64,000 nucleotides of DNA from Sodalis endosymbiont of Henestaris halophilus (GCF_900161835.1 NZ_LT897836.1:868001-932000), one strand, 5' to 3'. Shown: positions 23,175 through 36,540, numbered from the stretch's first letter. The notes: generated by a model not told the origin, from the sequence alone. A program made the numbers and translations.

Positions 23175-26100
23175 ATGGTTTACTCCTATACCGAAAAAAA
23201 ACGTATTCGTAAGGACTTCGGAAAACGTCCACAAGTTTTAGATGTTCCCTATCTTTTATCCATCCAGCTTGATTCGTTTCAGAAGTTCATAGAACAAGAT
23301 CCGGAAGGCCAGTACGGACTGGAAGCAGCTTTCCGTTCGGTCTTTCCTATACGTAGCTATAGCGGAAACGCTGAACTAAAATATGTTAGTTTCCGTCTGG
23401 GCGAACCTGTTTTTGATGTCAAAGAGTGCCTAATACGTGGTGTAACGTTTTCTGCACCATTGCGTGTTACGCTGCTTCTTATCGTTTATGAGCGCGAAGC
23501 TCCAGAAGGTACGGTAAAAAACATTAAGGAACAAGAAGTCTACATGGGCGAAATACCGCTTATGACTGATAACGGTACTTTTATTATTAACGGAACTGAA
23601 CGTGTTATCGTTTCCCAGCTGCACCGTAGCCCAGGCGTATTTTTTGACAGTGATAAGGGGAAGACGCATTCTTCAGGCAAAGTGTTATACAATGCACGCA
23701 TCATTCCTTATCGGGGCTCCTGGTTAGATTTTGAATTTGACCCCAAAGATAATTTGTTTGTCCGTATCGATCGTCGACGCAAATTGCCGGCTACCATAAT
23801 TCTGCGCGCTTTGCACTACAGCACCGGCCAGATCTTGGAGACATTCTTCGACAAAGTCATTTATGAAATTCATGACAAAAAGCTTCATATGGAGCTTCTT
23901 CCTGAACGATTGCGTGGCGAAACTGCCTCATTTGATATAGAGGCCAATGGCAGAGTTTATGTCGAAAAAGGTCGCCGCATAACCTCTAACCATATTAGTC
24001 AGTTAAAAAAAGATAGCGTAGCGCGGATTGCAGTCCCCGTAGAATATATTATCGGCAAGGTTGTAGTACAAGATTATATCGATGAAACCACCGGTGAAAT
24101 CATCGTGCCTGCTAATATGGAGTTGACGCAGGACCTGTTGGATAAGCTAATACAAGCAGGGCATACGTGTATTAAGACGTTATTCACTAATGATCTTGAT
24201 CATGGATCTTATATTTCTGAAACTCTGCGCATTGATCCGACTAGCGATCACATAAGCGCAATGGTAGAAATATATCGTATGATGCGCCCAGGTGAACCGC
24301 CCACCCGCGAAGCAGCAGAAAATCTGTTTGAAAATTTGTTCTTCTCGGAAGAACGTTACGATTTGTCCGCGGTAGGTAGGATGAAGTTTAACCGTTCGCT
24401 GCAACGGAAAGAGATAGATGGTTCAGGTGTTCTAAACAAAGATGACATCATTGATGTGATGAAAAAACTTATCGAGATCCGTAACGGTAAAGGCGAAGTT
24501 GATGATATTGACCATTTAGGCAACCGTCGCATACGTTCGGTGGGCGAAATGGCGGAAAATCAGTTCCGGGTTGGTCTGGTACGTGTAGAGCGCGCGGTGA
24601 AAGAGCGTCTTTCTTTAGGCGATCTTGATACCCTAATGCCTCAGGATATGATCAACGCTAAACCAATTTCTGCTGCCGTAAAAGAATTTTTCGGTTCTAG
24701 CCAGCTATCACAGTTCATGGATCAGAATAATCCGCTGTCTGAAATTACTCACAAACGTCGTATTTCCGCATTAGGCCCAGGTGGCCTAACACGCGAGCGC
24801 GCTGGCTTTGAAGTGCGCGATGTGCACCCGACCCATTACGGACGCGTTTGTCCCATTGAAACCCCGGAAGGTCCGAACATCGGTCTTATAAATTCACTTG
24901 CTGTATATGCACAGACCAATGAATATGGGTTCCTAGAAACTCCATATCGCCGCGTGCAAGATGGTGTAGTTACCGAAGAAATAAGATATCTATCGGCAAT
25001 TGAGGAATGTAACTTTGTTATTGCGCAGGCTAGCACTAACCTTAGTGAAGAAGGTCGTTTTGTTGATGATTTGGTAACCTGCCGCAGCAAGGGAGAATCT
25101 AGCTTATTCCGGCGCGAACAAGTTGACTATATGGATGTTTCCACCCAACAGGTAGTATCGGTAGGTGCTTCGCTAATTCCGTTCCTAGAGCATGACGACG
25201 CTAACCGGGCCTTAATGGGCGCGAATATGCAACGTCAGGCTGTACCTACTTTGCTTACTGACAAGCCTCTAGTCGGCACCGGTATGGAGCGTGCGGTTGC
25301 CGTTGACTCTGGCGTGACTGCCGTGGCGAAACGCGGCGGAACTGTACAGTATGTAGATGCTTCCCGTATCGTAATTAACGTTAATTTGGATGAAATGTAT
25401 CCGGGTGAAGCTGGGATCGATATTTACAACTTGACAAAATATATCCGTTCTAACCAAAATACCTGTATCAGCCAAACTCCTTGCGTTTCACTGGGTGAGC
25501 CAGTTGAGCGCGGTGACGTGCTGGCCGATGGTCCGTCCACTGATCTGGGTGAGATGGCACTCGGTCAAAATATGCGTATTGCATTCATGCCGTGGCATGG
25601 CTTCAACTTTGAAGACTCCATGTTAGTCTCCGATCGCGTGGTACAAGAAGATCGTTTTACTACCATTCATATTCAAGAACTCGCTTGCGTGTCCCGCGAT
25701 ACAAAACTGGGACCAGAGGAGATTACCGCAGACATCCCAAACGTAGGTGAAGCAGCGCTCTCCAAACTCGATGAATCTGGTATCGTGTATATTGGTGCGG
25801 AAGTAACCGGCAGCGATATCCTTGTAGGTAAGGTGACGCCTAAAGGGGAAACCCAGCTAACACCGGAAGAAAAATTGCTGCGCGCTATTTTTGGTGAAAA
25901 AGCCTCTGATGTAAAGGATTCGTCGCTGCGTGTGCCAAACGGCGTTTCTGGTACCGTTATTGATGTCCAAGTATTTACCCGCGATGGCGTAGAAAAAGAT
26001 AAGCGTGCGTTGGAAATCGAAGAAATGCAACTTCAGCAGGTCAAAAAGGATTTGACCGAAGAACTGCAAATCTTTGAAGCTGGCTTATTTTCTCGTATCC

Positions 26101-27203
26101 GTAATTTGCTAATTTCTAGTGGTATCGAGGCGGATAATCTAGACAAAATGACCCGATCACGATGGCTCAAACTAGTCTTAGTAGACGAAGAGAAGCGGAA
26201 TCAACTCAAACAGCTGTCTGAACAGTATTACGATCTTAGGCACGACTTTGAAAAGAAACTAGAAGCTAAACGTAGCAAGATTACTCAGGGCGATGACCTG
26301 GCCCCTGGTATATTAAAAATCGTTAAAGTGTATTTGGCGATGAAACGTCAAATACAGCCGGGAGACAAGATGGCTGGTCGTCACGGCAACAAGGGAGTTA
26401 TCTCAAAAATTAATCCGATCGAAGATATGCCTTATGATAAAAACGGCGTGCCAGTAGATATCGTTCTTAATCCATTAGGCGTACCCTCGCGAATGAACAT
26501 CGGACAAATTCTGGAAACTCACTTAGGTATGGCGGCAAAAGGCATTGGTGACAAGATCAACGCTATGCTCAAGCAGCACGAAGAAGTTTTAAAGCTGCGC
26601 CAATTCATCCAGAAGGCGTACAATATTGGTGATAATGTACGTCAAAAAGTAGATCTTGACACATTTTCCGATGAAGAAGTGCTACGCCTGGCTGAAAACC
26701 TTAAAAAAGGAATGCCTATCGCTACACCGGTATTCGACGGTGCAAAAGAAAAAGAGATTAAGGATCTATTGCAACTTGGCGGCTTGCCTACCTCAGGTCA
26801 AATAACTTTGTTTGACGGCCGGACTGGCGAGCAATTTGAACGCCAGGTGACCGTAGGATACATGTACATGTTAAAACTCAATCATCTGGTTGATGACAAG
26901 ATGCATGCGCGTTCTACCGGCTCTTATAGCCTAGTTACGCAACAGCCGTTGGGAGGAAAGGCGCAGTTCGGCGGACAACGCTTTGGAGAAATGGAAGTGT
27001 GGGCACTGAAAGCCTACGGCGCGGCTTACACCCTGCAGGAAATGCTTACTGTCAAGTCTGATGACGTTAACGGTCGTACCAAGATGTATAAAAATATTGT
27101 GGATGGCAATCAGATTATGGAACCAGGCATGCCAGAATCCTTCAACGTTCTTTTGAAGGAAATTCGCTCGCTAGGTATCAATATCGAGTTGGAAGAAGTC
27201 TGA
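23175..27203 (+). CDS. rpoB: DNA-directed RNA polymerase subunit beta
   Basis: Forms one pincer and much of the catalytic cleft of RNA polymerase. The 1342 residues are full length. The rifampicin-site cluster [33 protein letters not shown] is wild type at the usual resistance positions. The motifs [13 protein letters not shown] and [12 protein letters not shown] are intact, and the C-terminus ends in the conserved beta clamp-connecting segment. The ATG follows GAAGGAACCCT. rpoC begins 93 bases downstream. No frameshift or damage is seen over 4 kb, in contrast with the decayed flanks. Confidence 0.99.
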   Translation: MVYSYTEKKRIRKDFGKRPQVLDVPYLLSIQLDSFQKFIEQDPEGQYGLEAAFRSVFPIRSYSGNAELKYVSFRLGEPVFDVKECLIRGVTFSAPLRVTLLLIVYEREAPEGTVKNIKEQEVYMGEIPLMTDNGTFIINGTERVIVSQLHRSPGVFFDSDKGKTHSSGKVLYNARIIPYRGSWLDFEFDPKDNLFVRIDRRRKLPATIILRALHYSTGQILETFFDKVIYEIHDKKLHMELLPERLRGETASFDIEANGRVYVEKGRRITSNHISQLKKDSVARIAVPVEYIIGKVVVQDYIDETTGEIIVPANMELTQDLLDKLIQAGHTCIKTLFTNDLDHGSYISETLRIDPTSDHISAMVEIYRMMRPGEPPTREAAENLFENLFFSEERYDLSAVGRMKFNRSLQRKEIDGSGVLNKDDIIDVMKKLIEIRNGKGEVDDIDHLGNRRIRSVGEMAENQFRVGLVRVERAVKERLSLGDLDTLMPQDMINAKPISAAVKEFFGSSQLSQFMDQNNPLSEITHKRRISALGPGGLTRERAGFEVRDVHPTHYGRVCPIETPEGPNIGLINSLAVYAQTNEYGFLETPYRRVQDGVVTEEIRYLSAIEECNFVIAQASTNLSEEGRFVDDLVTCRSKGESSLFRREQVDYMDVSTQQVVSVGASLIPFLEHDDANRALMGANMQRQAVPTLLTDKPLVGTGMERAVAVDSGVTAVAKRGGTVQYVDASRIVINVNLDEMYPGEAGIDIYNLTKYIRSNQNTCISQTPCVSLGEPVERGDVLADGPSTDLGEMALGQNMRIAFMPWHGFNFEDSMLVSDRVVQEDRFTTIHIQELACVSRDTKLGPEEITADIPNVGEAALSKLDESGIVYIGAEVTGSDILVGKVTPKGETQLTPEEKLLRAIFGEKASDVKDSSLRVPNGVSGTVIDVQVFTRDGVEKDKRALEIEEMQLQQVKKDLTEELQIFEAGLFSRIRNLLISSGIEADNLDKMTRSRWLKLVLVDEEKRNQLKQLSEQYYDLRHDFEKKLEAKRSKITQGDDLAPGILKIVKVYLAMKRQIQPGDKMAGRHGNKGVISKINPIEDMPYDKNGVPVDIVLNPLGVPSRMNIGQILETHLGMAAKGIGDKINAMLKQHEEVLKLRQFIQKAYNIGDNVRQKVDLDTFSDEEVLRLAENLKKGMPIATPVFDGAKEKEIKDLLQLGGLPTSGQITLFDGRTGEQFERQVTVGYMYMLKLNHLVDDKMHARSTGSYSLVTQQPLGGKAQFGGQRFGEMEVWALKAYGAAYTLQEMLTVKSDDVNGRTKMYKNIVDGNQIMEPGMPESFNVLLKEIRSLGINIELEEV

Positions 27204-27296
27204 TTTTTCGCCTGAGTGCGGATTAACAGACGGTAATAAGTGCGCATAAGCGTTTTCAAAACGCCTAATAGGTTCAACTCCAACAGGAACCAACCC

Positions 27297-30200
27297 GTGA
27301 AAAATTCACTTAAGTTTTTAAAAGCGCAAACTAAAACCGAAGAGTTTGATGCGATCAAGATAGCACTAGCTTCTCCAGACATTATTCGTTCTTGGTCTTT
27401 CGGTGAAGTAAAAAAGCCGGAAACCATTAACTACCGTACCTTTAAACCGGAGCGTGACGGTTTGTTTTGCGCCCGTATTTTTGGACCGGTAAAAGATTAT
27501 GAATGCTTATGCGGTAAGTACAAGCGTTTAAAACACCGTGGCGTAATCTGTGAGAAGTGCGGTGTTGAAGTGACTCAGACTAAGGTGCGTCGTGAGCGTA
27601 TGGGCCATATCGAATTGGCTTCACCTACTGCCCACATTTGGTTTTTAAAATCGTTGCCATCTCGTATCGGATTGCTGCTAGATATACCGTTGCGTGATAT
27701 CGAACGCGTATTATATTTTGAATCCTATGTAGTAGTTGAATGCGGTATGACTACACTTGAGCGCAGTCAGATCCTGACTGAAGAGCAATATTTGGATGCT
27801 CTGGAAGAGTTTGGTGACGAATTTGAGGCTAATATAGGAGCCGAAGGGATCCAAGCCCTTTTAAAAAACATGGACTTGGAGCAGGAATGTAAGCAACTAC
27901 GCAACGAATTACAAGGAACCAGTTCTGAAACCAAGCGTAAAAAGCTGACTAAACGCATCAAGTTACTGGAAGCTTTTGTGCAAAGTGGCAATAAACCAGA
28001 GTGGATGATCTTGACAGTATTACCGGTATTACCGCCAGATCTGCGTCCACTGGTTCCACTGGACGGTGGCCGTTTTGCAACGTCAGATCTGAACGATCTG
28101 TATCGCCGCGTAATCAACCGTAATAACCGTTTGAAGCGTCTGCTGGATCTGGCTGCTCCAGATATCATCGTACGTAACGAAAAGCGTATGCTACAAGAAG
28201 CAGTTGACGCGTTGCTAGATAATGGCCGCCGCGGTCGCACTATTACTGGTTCTAATAAGCGCCCGCTTAAATCGCTGGCCGACATGATAAAAGGCAAGCA
28301 AGGACGGTTTCGTCAGAATTTGCTGGGTAAACGCGTCGATTATTCTGGTCGTTCGGTTATTACTGTCGGTCCGTATCTACGTTTGCATCAGTGTGGTTTA
28401 CCTAAAAAAATGGCGTTAGAGCTATTCAAACCGTTTATTTACGGCAAGCTTGAGCTACGCTGTCTTGCCACAACGATCAAAGCCGCTAAAAAAATGGTGG
28501 AACGAGAAGAAGGAATAGTTTGGGATATTCTGGACGAGGTTATCCGTGAACATCCGGTCATGCTAAATCGTGCTCCGACTCTGCACCGTCTTGGTATCCA
28601 AGCTTTTGAGCCGGTGCTCATTGAAGGTAAAGCCATTCAGCTGCACCCGCTGGTGTGTGCTGCATATAACGCTGACTTCGATGGCGATCAAATGGCAGTA
28701 CATGTTCCGCTTACGCTAGAAGCCCAATTGGAAGCAAGGGCTTTGATGATGTCGACCAATAACATCTTGTCCCCGGCTAACGGGGAACCTATTATAGTTC
28801 CATCGCAGGATGTAGTATTGGGTCTATACTATATGACCCGCGATCGTGTCAACGGTAAAGGCGAAGGTATGGTGCTGACCGGACCGAAAGAAGCGGAACG
28901 CATTTACTGCACCGGTTTGGCCGAGTTGCATACGCGCGTTAAAGTGCGAATCACCGAGCATGAGAAATGTGACAATGGCGAGTGGATGAGCAATACCTAT
29001 CTGGCGGACACCACTGTTGGTCGTGCCATACTGTGGATGATTGTGCCGAAGGGTTTGCCGTTCTCGCTGGTGAACCAGACGTTGGGTAAAAAAGCCATCT
29101 CTAAAATGCTTAATACCTGTTATCGTGTGCTAGGTCTGAAATCTACAGTCATTTTTGCCGATCACATTATGTACACGGGTTTCGCTTATGCTGCTCGTTC
29201 TGGTTCGTCTGTTTGTATCGATGATATGGTAATTCCGGATAAAAAAGCCGAAATTATCGATGAAGCCGCAGTTGAAGTAGCCGAAATACAAGAGCAGTTC
29301 CAATCAGGGCTAGTTACTGCCGGCGAACGATATAACAAGGTTATTGATATCTGGGCTGCAGCGAACGAACGAGTCTCTAAGGCAATGATGGATAATCTTT
29401 CCACCGAAGCGGTCATTAACCGCGATGGAGAGGAAGAGCGTCAAGTATCGTTTAATAACATCTTTATGATGGCTGATTCTGGCGCTCGTGGTTCGGCGGC
29501 GCAAATTCGTCAACTAGCCGGTATGCGAGGTTTGATGGCTAAACCTGATGGCTCGATCATTGAAACACCTATTACTGCAAACTTCCGTGAAGGTCTTAAT
29601 GTACTTCAGTACTTTATCTCCACTCACGGTGCTCGTAAAGGATTGGCAGATACCGCTTTGAAAACCGCGAATTCCGGTTATCTAACCCGGCGCTTGGTCG
29701 ACGTGGCGCAAGATCTTGTGGTTACTGAAGACGATTGCGATACATTCTCCGGTATCTTAATGACTCCTGTTATAGAGGGTGGTGATGTAAAAGAGCCCCT
29801 GCGTGAGTGCGTGCTAGGCCGCGTCACTGCGGAAGATGTCCTAAAGCATGGAACCTCGGATATTTTAGTTAAGCGTAACACCTTGTTGAACGAGCAATGG
29901 TGTGACGTTCTTGAAGAACACTCCGTAGACAGTGTGAAAGTACGTTCGGTTGTAACCTGTGACACTGATTTTGGTGTGTGTGCTAACTGCTATGGTCGTG
30001 ATTTAGCTCGTGGGCATTTAGTAAACAAGGGAGAAGCCATCGGTGTTATTGCCGCGCAGTCTATTGGCGAGCCTGGTACACAGTTAACTATGCGTACATT
30101 CCATATTGGTGGAGCAGCGTCCCGTGCAGCTGCGGAATCCAGCATTCAGGTGCAGAATAAAGGGACTATCTATCTTAACAATGCTAAGTTTGTGGTGAAT

Positions 30201-31517
30201 GGAAGCGGTAAGCTAGTGATTACCTCGCGTAACACTGAGCTAAAGCTTATTGACGAATTCGGCCGTACCAAAGAAAGCTATAAAGTGCCTTATGGATCCG
30301 TTATGGCAAGAGGCGATGGCGCGGAAATACTAGGGGGCGAAATTGTTGCTAATTGGGATCCGCATACTATGCCAATTATCACTGAAGTAGACGGTTTTGT
30401 TCGCTTTATCGATATGATAGATGGGCAAACCATTACGCGCCAGACTGACGAATTAACTGGTTTGTCCTCTATCGTGATTCTGGATACCGCCGAACGTACT
30501 GGTAGCGGTAAAGATTTGCGTCCAGCACTGCGAATTGTGGATGCCAATGGCAATGATGTGCTGATGCCTATGACCGATATGCCCGCACAGTACTTCCTAC
30601 CAGGTAAAACTATTGTCCAGTTGGAAGACGGTGCCAAAATCACCAGCGGGGATACGTTAGCACGTTTGCCACAGGAAACTAGTGTAACGAAAGATATTAC
30701 CGGTGGTCTGCCGCGCGTTGCTGATTTGTTTGAAGCTCGCCGCCCAAAAGAGCCAGCGATTTTGGCCGAAATTAGTGGTATAGTTACCTTTGGTAAAGAA
30801 ACTAAAGGTAAGCGCCGCTTAGTTATTTCGCCTGTTGACGGTAGCGATTCTTACGAAGAGATGATTCCAAAATGGCGTCAGCTAAACGTGCTTGAAGGCG
30901 AACGCGTAGAATGCGGTGATGTAATTTCTGATGGTCCGGAATCACCGCACGATATTTTGCGTTTGCGTGGCGTGCATGCGATGACTCGCTATATTGTCAA
31001 CGAAGTCCAGGATGTCTATCGTCTGCAAGGAGTGAAAATCAACGACAAACACATCGAAGTGATCGTTCGTCAGATGTTGCGTAAAGCAACAATTATTAAT
31101 AGCGGTAGCTCAGAGTTTTTAAAAGGTGAACAGGTAGAATACTCTCGTATCAAGATAGCCAACCGTCAATTAAAAAACAACGGCAAAGTAGAAATAACCT
31201 ACATGCGCGATCTGCTAGGTATAACTAAAGCCTCGTTAGCTACGGAATCTTTTATTTCTGCGGCATCGTTCCAGGAAACCACGCGCGTGCTTACCGAAGC
31301 CGCCGTTGCCGGTAAACGAGATGAACTACGCGGCTTGAAAGAAAACGTGATTGTTGGACGATTAATTCCCGCTGGTACTGGTTATGCTTATCATCAAAAA
31401 CGCTTACGTCATCGTCAGCATGATGGGGAACTAGCCACACCACAGATTACCGCCGATGAAGCTTCCGCAAATTTGGCTGATCTGCTGAACGCAGGTTTGG
31501 GTGCTAATAACGATTGA
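27297..31517 (+). CDS. rpoC: DNA-directed RNA polymerase subunit beta'
   Basis: Carries the catalytic Mg-binding NADFDGDQM loop (about residues 458-466) and the clamp. I place the start at the GTG at 27297, as in E. coli, because residues from there ([17 protein letters not shown]) align with the family and AGGA lies upstream; the frame is open 19 codons further upstream without homology. The product is then 1406 aa (1407 in E. coli). The first zinc site has C70, C72, C85, C88 and the second zinc site is [11 protein letters not shown]. Bridge helix and trigger loop regions ([19 protein letters not shown] and following) are intact. A hairpin at 31567-31606 probably ends the operon. Confidence 0.99.
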   Translation: MKNSLKFLKAQTKTEEFDAIKIALASPDIIRSWSFGEVKKPETINYRTFKPERDGLFCARIFGPVKDYECLCGKYKRLKHRGVICEKCGVEVTQTKVRRERMGHIELASPTAHIWFLKSLPSRIGLLLDIPLRDIERVLYFESYVVVECGMTTLERSQILTEEQYLDALEEFGDEFEANIGAEGIQALLKNMDLEQECKQLRNELQGTSSETKRKKLTKRIKLLEAFVQSGNKPEWMILTVLPVLPPDLRPLVPLDGGRFATSDLNDLYRRVINRNNRLKRLLDLAAPDIIVRNEKRMLQEAVDALLDNGRRGRTITGSNKRPLKSLADMIKGKQGRFRQNLLGKRVDYSGRSVITVGPYLRLHQCGLPKKMALELFKPFIYGKLELRCLATTIKAAKKMVEREEGIVWDILDEVIREHPVMLNRAPTLHRLGIQAFEPVLIEGKAIQLHPLVCAAYNADFDGDQMAVHVPLTLEAQLEARALMMSTNNILSPANGEPIIVPSQDVVLGLYYMTRDRVNGKGEGMVLTGPKEAERIYCTGLAELHTRVKVRITEHEKCDNGEWMSNTYLADTTVGRAILWMIVPKGLPFSLVNQTLGKKAISKMLNTCYRVLGLKSTVIFADHIMYTGFAYAARSGSSVCIDDMVIPDKKAEIIDEAAVEVAEIQEQFQSGLVTAGERYNKVIDIWAAANERVSKAMMDNLSTEAVINRDGEEERQVSFNNIFMMADSGARGSAAQIRQLAGMRGLMAKPDGSIIETPITANFREGLNVLQYFISTHGARKGLADTALKTANSGYLTRRLVDVAQDLVVTEDDCDTFSGILMTPVIEGGDVKEPLRECVLGRVTAEDVLKHGTSDILVKRNTLLNEQWCDVLEEHSVDSVKVRSVVTCDTDFGVCANCYGRDLARGHLVNKGEAIGVIAAQSIGEPGTQLTMRTFHIGGAASRAAAESSIQVQNKGTIYLNNAKFVVNGSGKLVITSRNTELKLIDEFGRTKESYKVPYGSVMARGDGAEILGGEIVANWDPHTMPIITEVDGFVRFIDMIDGQTITRQTDELTGLSSIVILDTAERTGSGKDLRPALRIVDANGNDVLMPMTDMPAQYFLPGKTIVQLEDGAKITSGDTLARLPQETSVTKDITGGLPRVADLFEARRPKEPAILAEISGIVTFGKETKGKRRLVISPVDGSDSYEEMIPKWRQLNVLEGERVECGDVISDGPESPHDILRLRGVHAMTRYIVNEVQDVYRLQGVKINDKHIEVIVRQMLRKATIINSGSSEFLKGEQVEYSRIKIANRQLKNNGKVEITYMRDLLGITKASLATESFISAASFQETTRVLTEAAVAGKRDELRGLKENVIVGRLIPAGTGYAYHQKRLRHRQHDGELATPQITADEASANLADLLNAGLGANND

Positions 31518-31566
31518 TTATCGGTACTTGCTTTCGCTGCTATCTAATAGAGCACTTCTCTCAAGC

Positions 31567-31606
31567 TATACAGACGTTAGTTATTTGATAAACTAACGCC
31601 TGTATA
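31567..31606 (+). terminator. Predicted rpoBC terminator hairpin
   Basis: TATACAG-A-CGTTAGTT pairs with AACTAACG-C-CTGTATA with one A-C mismatch and an 8-base loop, 50 bases after the rpoC stop. Only a weak AATTTATTG tract follows, so efficiency is uncertain. Confidence 0.6.
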
Positions 31607-32870
31607 AATTTATTGTTTGAGTTTATTAAGTTTTGGTATTTGGGAGAGTGTTTTACTTTACTTGTTATGGTCACTAGTGACTATAACAGCACATTCTCGA
31701 TATTTTGGCGCGAAACTTGTGTAGGTATTTTCTTGATTTTTTTGTTAATCTTGTTTCTGTGACTCAGAAAGCGCATAAAGTCATTTCTGTGCAAAATGCT
31801 GCATTGCAGCGATGCCTATTTCCCAGGTGTTAATAATAAACGAAGGTACGTTGACATATGTTGAAACTAATCATATCGTCAATTAAAAGCGTCGTTTCTG
31901 GTGCTCAAGTTATTCCTATGAATACGCGCCTGATTTCAGGCACACTACATTATGCTAACCGCCTATTATGCCACATTATTTTTGGCGAATAAGTTAATCT
32001 CCGTACGATTTAAATTCTTAATGTTTTGCGCAGCAGCAAGGTCAATATTATTAAATCCGGAGTATTATAGTACTAATATTGTGATGACTAACGCCGTGCT
32101 AATTGCTCTAGCACCTTTCGTCTTTTATCGTCGTTTTTAAATAAAAGACAAACGGTATTATATCCGGGCCACTGTTTGGGTAGTATGTATTGTCAGCAAA
32201 AATAAAAACATTCTATATCGAAACCAAACGATATATTTGCCTGGAACAAATATTGTGATCTTAATTTTGTGTTCTGTATACAGCAACTTTCATGATTCTA
32301 TCTTCTTGGGATGATCGGTATGCTTAACATATAACCAGAACAAATACAATCCAGCAGTAAAATACCATAAATTATGTCATTGATAAAAATTGTCATATTA
32401 TCCAAAATATTGCTATTTGGCGTTTATTGTTCTCGTTAACTTTTATGTTAATGTTCATACATGCTCTTGAGAATCATAAATTTTTTAAAGGATATCTTAA
32501 TCCTGAGTAGTTTACTGCCGATGATTGTTAATGTTGTCTCAGGCTTTAATTGTCATCTCTGACGCCACCACAGATGATATCTGATCTGTTAATCGTGGGA
32601 GACTAGACATATTGCATGGTGTGATAACTTAAAATTATACCTGTAATTACTATGAATCCGATTTATAGTCTATTATGGTAATAATTATGAGGCTTTTAAA
32701 CATCTGGAGATAATTAAAGTATGACGGTTATCTTCAATATTGCGCATCATACTATCCGGATATTGAGTTGATATTATAGTAATAGAGATTCAGTAATAAA
32801 TGGCTAGTAGATTTATGCTCACCGCAAGCATAATCTAAGATTATAATAGGTTAAGTCTCTGTACCTTAAT

Positions 32871-32895
32871 CCATGATTACCATGGGTAATCATGG
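32871..32895. repeat. Perfect hairpin, 11-bp arms
   Basis: CCATGATTACC and GGTAATCATGG surround the loop ATG. There is no T-run on either side and no gene nearby. Confidence 0.6.
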
Positions 32896-34783
32896 TTATA
32901 TTATTCTAATACTTTCAACTGGTCCTCAAAATATTTTGCTCACATTGTTAGTAACTTTTATTAATCATTTTTTATACCAGCATGTTAGCACGTACAGATT
33001 GACTTAATTTTGATGTTTTGTTATGGAAGCTGCTTAGAGTTATATAGCAGGTGTCCTTTAGCAAAATTGTGGTGCGTTATGAAGTCGATTATTGCGGTTT
33101 GAGGGTAACTTCGTTAGTGATGACTAAGCTGACGGATAGATATTTTAGTGCTCATTTGATCTAAGTTTGTTCCTTCATGGTTAGAAGGATGGTTTGGCTA
33201 TTTTATAGAATTCTATATAGTGCGTCTGTTATTTCTTACCAGCAGCGAGTTATTATTAATACCATATGCATGAGGTATTATAATTGTGTGATACACACAC
33301 GTGTTTGGTTACATCATTTATATTTTTTATATATTATACTATTCCCTCATTTACTATGAATAAGACCTAACTTCTATGAGAAGAGTGATTTCTCTAAGTA
33401 GAGATATTTGGATCGTACAATACAGTAAAGTAACAGTTTTATATGTTGGCTGTTAGCCATATAGATAGTTTTTAGCTAGAAATGTAACTATTTAATAGAT
33501 AAATACTAAATTACTTGATCTTACTGCAAATCAAATAGATGAGATGTTCTCATAAAACGAGATCTTTCATATTTTTTGATGACTATTATTTTTTTCACTA
33601 TTGGATATTATCATTTTTTAGCCTTATCCCTATCTTTAATTTATTGTAGTTATGGCTTACAAATAACATATCATAATTTTTAATCCATATCCTTGTATGC
33701 GAAGGATAATATAGGTCATCACGCGGTGGACTGTAGTCAATAAAATAATCATTGCTAATGAACTTCAATTAGATAGCTAATACGGATATAATGTTCGATA
33801 AGGGGGTAATTTAAAGAAAAGGATATTACTGAAAGAGAAAACGGCATGATTTTTTGTGCTGCAAATGTAGAAAATACTAATGTGCCAGTTTTTGGTTTAT
33901 TCAATTTTACCGCGCGTAGCGCGTAATACAGACTGTAGAATTCACTATCTGTGTGCTCTGCAGCGGCGTGCAAATCAAATCGTTATAAGCACATTAACTC
34001 AATTTGCTGCAATCGAAACTAATGGTTGGTTATTTACCGCTGCGTGATAGAAAAAAGACTCATTCACAATATTAATTTTTGTTATTGCCATTAATTTTAC
34101 GAGTTAGTAGCTAGAGTAGCTTACGGTCTCGATTACTGGTATAGGTTTTTCTTACCTTTTTAAAATTAAGGTATGATGCTTTGCACGACTGATAACAATC
34201 ATAAAAAAATGTTATTTTTCTAATTTAATATGAAAACAGTTTTGGTTTTATAGGCAGCTATATTTACCGCTTTCACTTATTGGCTTACAATTTACGTAGT
34301 TGAGCTGCATGTCTTTCCGCATTCATAATAATATGCGCAAAATTGAGAAAAACTGTGCAAACACAGTATCTTAAAATTTTACAGCGTAAAAACATGATAA
34401 AAACTCTATCTACTGTGACTCAAAGTATGGATAAAATAACGAATTCACTGAATTTAGACTATTCGTAGTTTTAATTTATCTGTATTTCGTACAAAACATG
34501 AATAAACGTGAATTTAATGTAGGCAGCAGAGCTTTTGTTCATAATTATCCTTAAAACATATACTATTGCAACTATTTTATCTCTTTAAGTTTAAAAGAGA
34601 GGGAAGGCAAGAGAGTTGACATGTGAATGTCGATTCTTTTCTTGTATTCAGTCTGATTGAATATTGCAAATGTGATCCATACGAAAAGCATTTAAATATT
34701 TCTATCGTAATTAATAAAGTAATTTACGTTATATTTGATGCCTGATAAATACAAGATAGTTACTAGAAGAAGGAAATAAGATA

Positions 34784-35128
34784 ATGACTACAACTATAGA
34801 AAAAATAAAGCAACAGATCGCGGATAATCCGATTATTTTGTACATGAAAGGTTCTCCCAAATTACCAAGCTGTGGTTTTTCTGCTTACGTGGTACAAACC
34901 CTATCCGCCTGTACCGAAGATTTTTTTTATGTTGATGTACTGATTAATCCTGATATTCGCGCGGAACTGCCAAAATTTGCTAGCTGGCCAACTTTTCCGC
35001 AACTGTGGGTGGATGGTGAGCTTATCGGCGGATGTGATATTGTCGTCGAAATGTACCAGCGAGGTGAATTGCAGCCTCTCATTCAAGAAATATTAGTTAA
35101 ATACGATTCGCAGTCTAGTAACGCTTAG
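34784..35128 (+). CDS. grxD: Monothiol glutaredoxin GrxD (CGFS type)
   Basis: Binds and transfers [2Fe-2S] clusters with BolA-type partners and glutathione. The 114 residues (115 in E. coli) include the single-cysteine active site CGFS at residues 30-33, the TFPQLWVDGELIGGCDI glutathione-binding block and a conserved C-terminal helix. A good ribosome-binding site AAGAAGGAAAT precedes the ATG. It is convergent with rnt, as expected from enteric order. It is likely the cell's route for Fe-S trafficking that RNA-modifying and repair enzymes such as Nth depend on (inference). Confidence 0.96.
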   Translation: MTTTIEKIKQQIADNPIILYMKGSPKLPSCGFSAYVVQTLSACTEDFFYVDVLINPDIRAELPKFASWPTFPQLWVDGELIGGCDIVVEMYQRGELQPLIQEILVKYDSQSSNA

Positions 35129-35281
35129 TAAAAGCATTTTACCGATACTGTCATTATACAGTAATACTTAAATAACCACCCATGCATTGAGAGTGGTTTG
35201 TATGTTAATAAATAATATTAATGCATTAAATTTATCGTACGTATTAGTTAGGTAAGTGATCGAGGCTATTTTTGATAGCGA

Positions 35282-35986
35282 CTACAAATCCATAGTGGAG
35301 TTAATCTTACCCAGTACCGATATGACCTTGTTTTCGATATCGCTCGTTGAGGCCATTAATACCGGCCATCCACCTAGGCGTTTCCAACGATTAACTAATT
35401 CACAAAATAGTGCTGCGGTATGTTTAGTATCGTACAGTGCAGAGTGTGCTTCATTGCTATCAAAAGATATACCTGCGGCGCTACAGGCTTTTGCCAAAAC
35501 GGTTTGACCGAGCACTAGTCCGCTAAGCGCTGCAGTATCAAAAGTCGCGAAAGGATGAAAAGGATTGCGTTTTATACTGGTTCGTCCTGCGGCAGCCATC
35601 AGAAAACTATGATCAAAAGCGGCATTTTGGGCTACGATAATCGCACGGTTGCAGTCTTGCTCTTTCATTCCTTGCCGTACCATTTTAAATATTTTATGCA
35701 AAGCATCATATTCGGTCACCGCTCCACGAAGAGGATTGCGTGGATCAATACCGTTAAAGGCTAGCGCTTCTGGTTGTAGCCTTGCACCAGGAAAGGGATC
35801 CACATGGAAATGTAGTATATTGTCAGTGGTTAGCCATCCTTTGTTATCCATTTTGAGGGTCACGGTAGCTATTTCTAGCAGGGCATCAGTCTCGGAGTTA
35901 AAGCCTGCAGTTTCCACATCAATGACAACGGGATAAAGGCCGCGAAAGCGGGCGCGTAAGGTGTTCAAATCGTCTAGTTTAGCCAT
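35282..35986 (-). CDS. rnt: Ribonuclease T
   Basis: A 3'-to-5' exoribonuclease (DEDDh family) that trims 3' ends of tRNAs and of 23S and 5S rRNA. The 234 residues compare with 215 in E. coli; the extra length is at the C-terminus, where about 18 residues continue past the usual GGWP end. Catalytic residues seen are D23 and E25 in IDVETAG, and [11 protein letters not shown] carrying the conserved His and Asp. The basic substrate-binding region [16 protein letters not shown] is intact. The extension probably reflects loss of the original stop and read-through into decayed spacer. Maturation of the tRNAs lacking encoded CCA makes retention of 3' trimming relevant. Confidence 0.96.
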   Translation of the reverse strand: MAKLDDLNTLRARFRGLYPVVIDVETAGFNSETDALLEIATVTLKMDNKGWLTTDNILHFHVDPFPGARLQPEALAFNGIDPRNPLRGAVTEYDALHKIFKMVRQGMKEQDCNRAIIVAQNAAFDHSFLMAAAGRTSIKRNPFHPFATFDTAALSGLVLGQTVLAKACSAAGISFDSNEAHSALYDTKHTAALFCELVNRWKRLGGWPVLMASTSDIENKVISVLGKINSTMDL

Positions 35987-36129
35987 GCTAGTTTCTTATG
36001 TTAAGAGAATTTTAAAAGTTATTATGGCAAATTTTGGCTTATTTTGCATAACTAGTTATATATACGGGCGGAAGGTAAAGTACCGTGAACTTGCTGGTTC
36101 AGGCAACTATGGTTTTGTTAAATTATCGA

Positions 36130-36540
36130 TGCCTTGTTGATAGAAGTGTGCTTGTGCCCAAGCAGCTATAATTTTGTAGCCATCCGGTTTTTAGATGAAA
36201 GTAGTAATACTAGTAGTATATTTTATCGACTTGGCTTTACAGGTAATTTATCACTAGCCTGGTAAATGTGTTCGTAGGTGTCGTCCGTGTTACCTACTCT
36301 TTATGGTTGTATAGTGAAAAGCAGTCCATCTAGCTGAGATTCACTCGAATTTTGCTTGTTTAGTGCCCCTTACCTAGGGTAAGGGGGTTAGGTTATAGCT
36401 ATTGTCGCGAATGTAATTTTGCCGAGAAGAATGTATTCATAGTCGACTGATTAGTAATATGCAAATGCTAGATGCCTTGAAGCTTTGATCAGCACGATCT
36501 GCGGTAGCGCTGCGTTCGACAGGAAATAATTACTGCCGAA
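36130..36540 (-). pseudogene. gloA: Decayed gloA (lactoylglutathione lyase) fragment
   Basis: Just upstream of rnt, where enterics carry gloA on the same strand, positions 36163-36187 match the complement of codons for DPDGYKIEL almost base for base (AATTTTGTAGCCATCCGG). The preceding codons (FVE, VIA) are still partly readable to about 36217. The rest of the gene, expected to reach about 36540, is too decayed to follow, so the right boundary is an estimate from family length. No ORF remains. The methylglyoxal detoxification enzyme is lost at this locus. Confidence 0.75.
36366..36386. repeat. Perfect G+C-rich hairpin, 9-bp arms
   Basis: CCCCTTACC and GGTAAGGGG surround the loop TAG. It lies within the span expected for the decayed gloA. 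No T-run follows in either direction. Confidence 0.5.

Larger units (their letters stand above)
31518..34783. other. 3.3 kb gene-free region between rpoC and grxD
   Basis: This junction joins two regions that are distant in E. coli, so a rearrangement or large deletion happened here. Apart from the rpoC terminator hairpin I recognise no gene. By enteric order, remains of mepH and sodB would be expected upstream of grxD, but I could not align them. A perfect 11-bp hairpin lies at 32871-32895. The slightly more G+C-rich patches (31700-32130 and 33880-33980) are candidates for unrecognised remnants. Confidence 0.6.

Noticed and set aside
27240-27296. Upstream extension of rpoC by 19 codons
   Set aside because: No homology; the GTG at 27297 matches the E. 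coli start and length.
24836-30643. Many 60-180 codon antisense ORFs within rpoB and rpoC
   Set aside because: They are shadows of strongly constrained coding sequence in the opposite frames.
33755-33973. 72-codon minus-strand ORF upstream of grxD
   Set aside because: No ribosome-binding site and no match to the expected mepH/sodB products.
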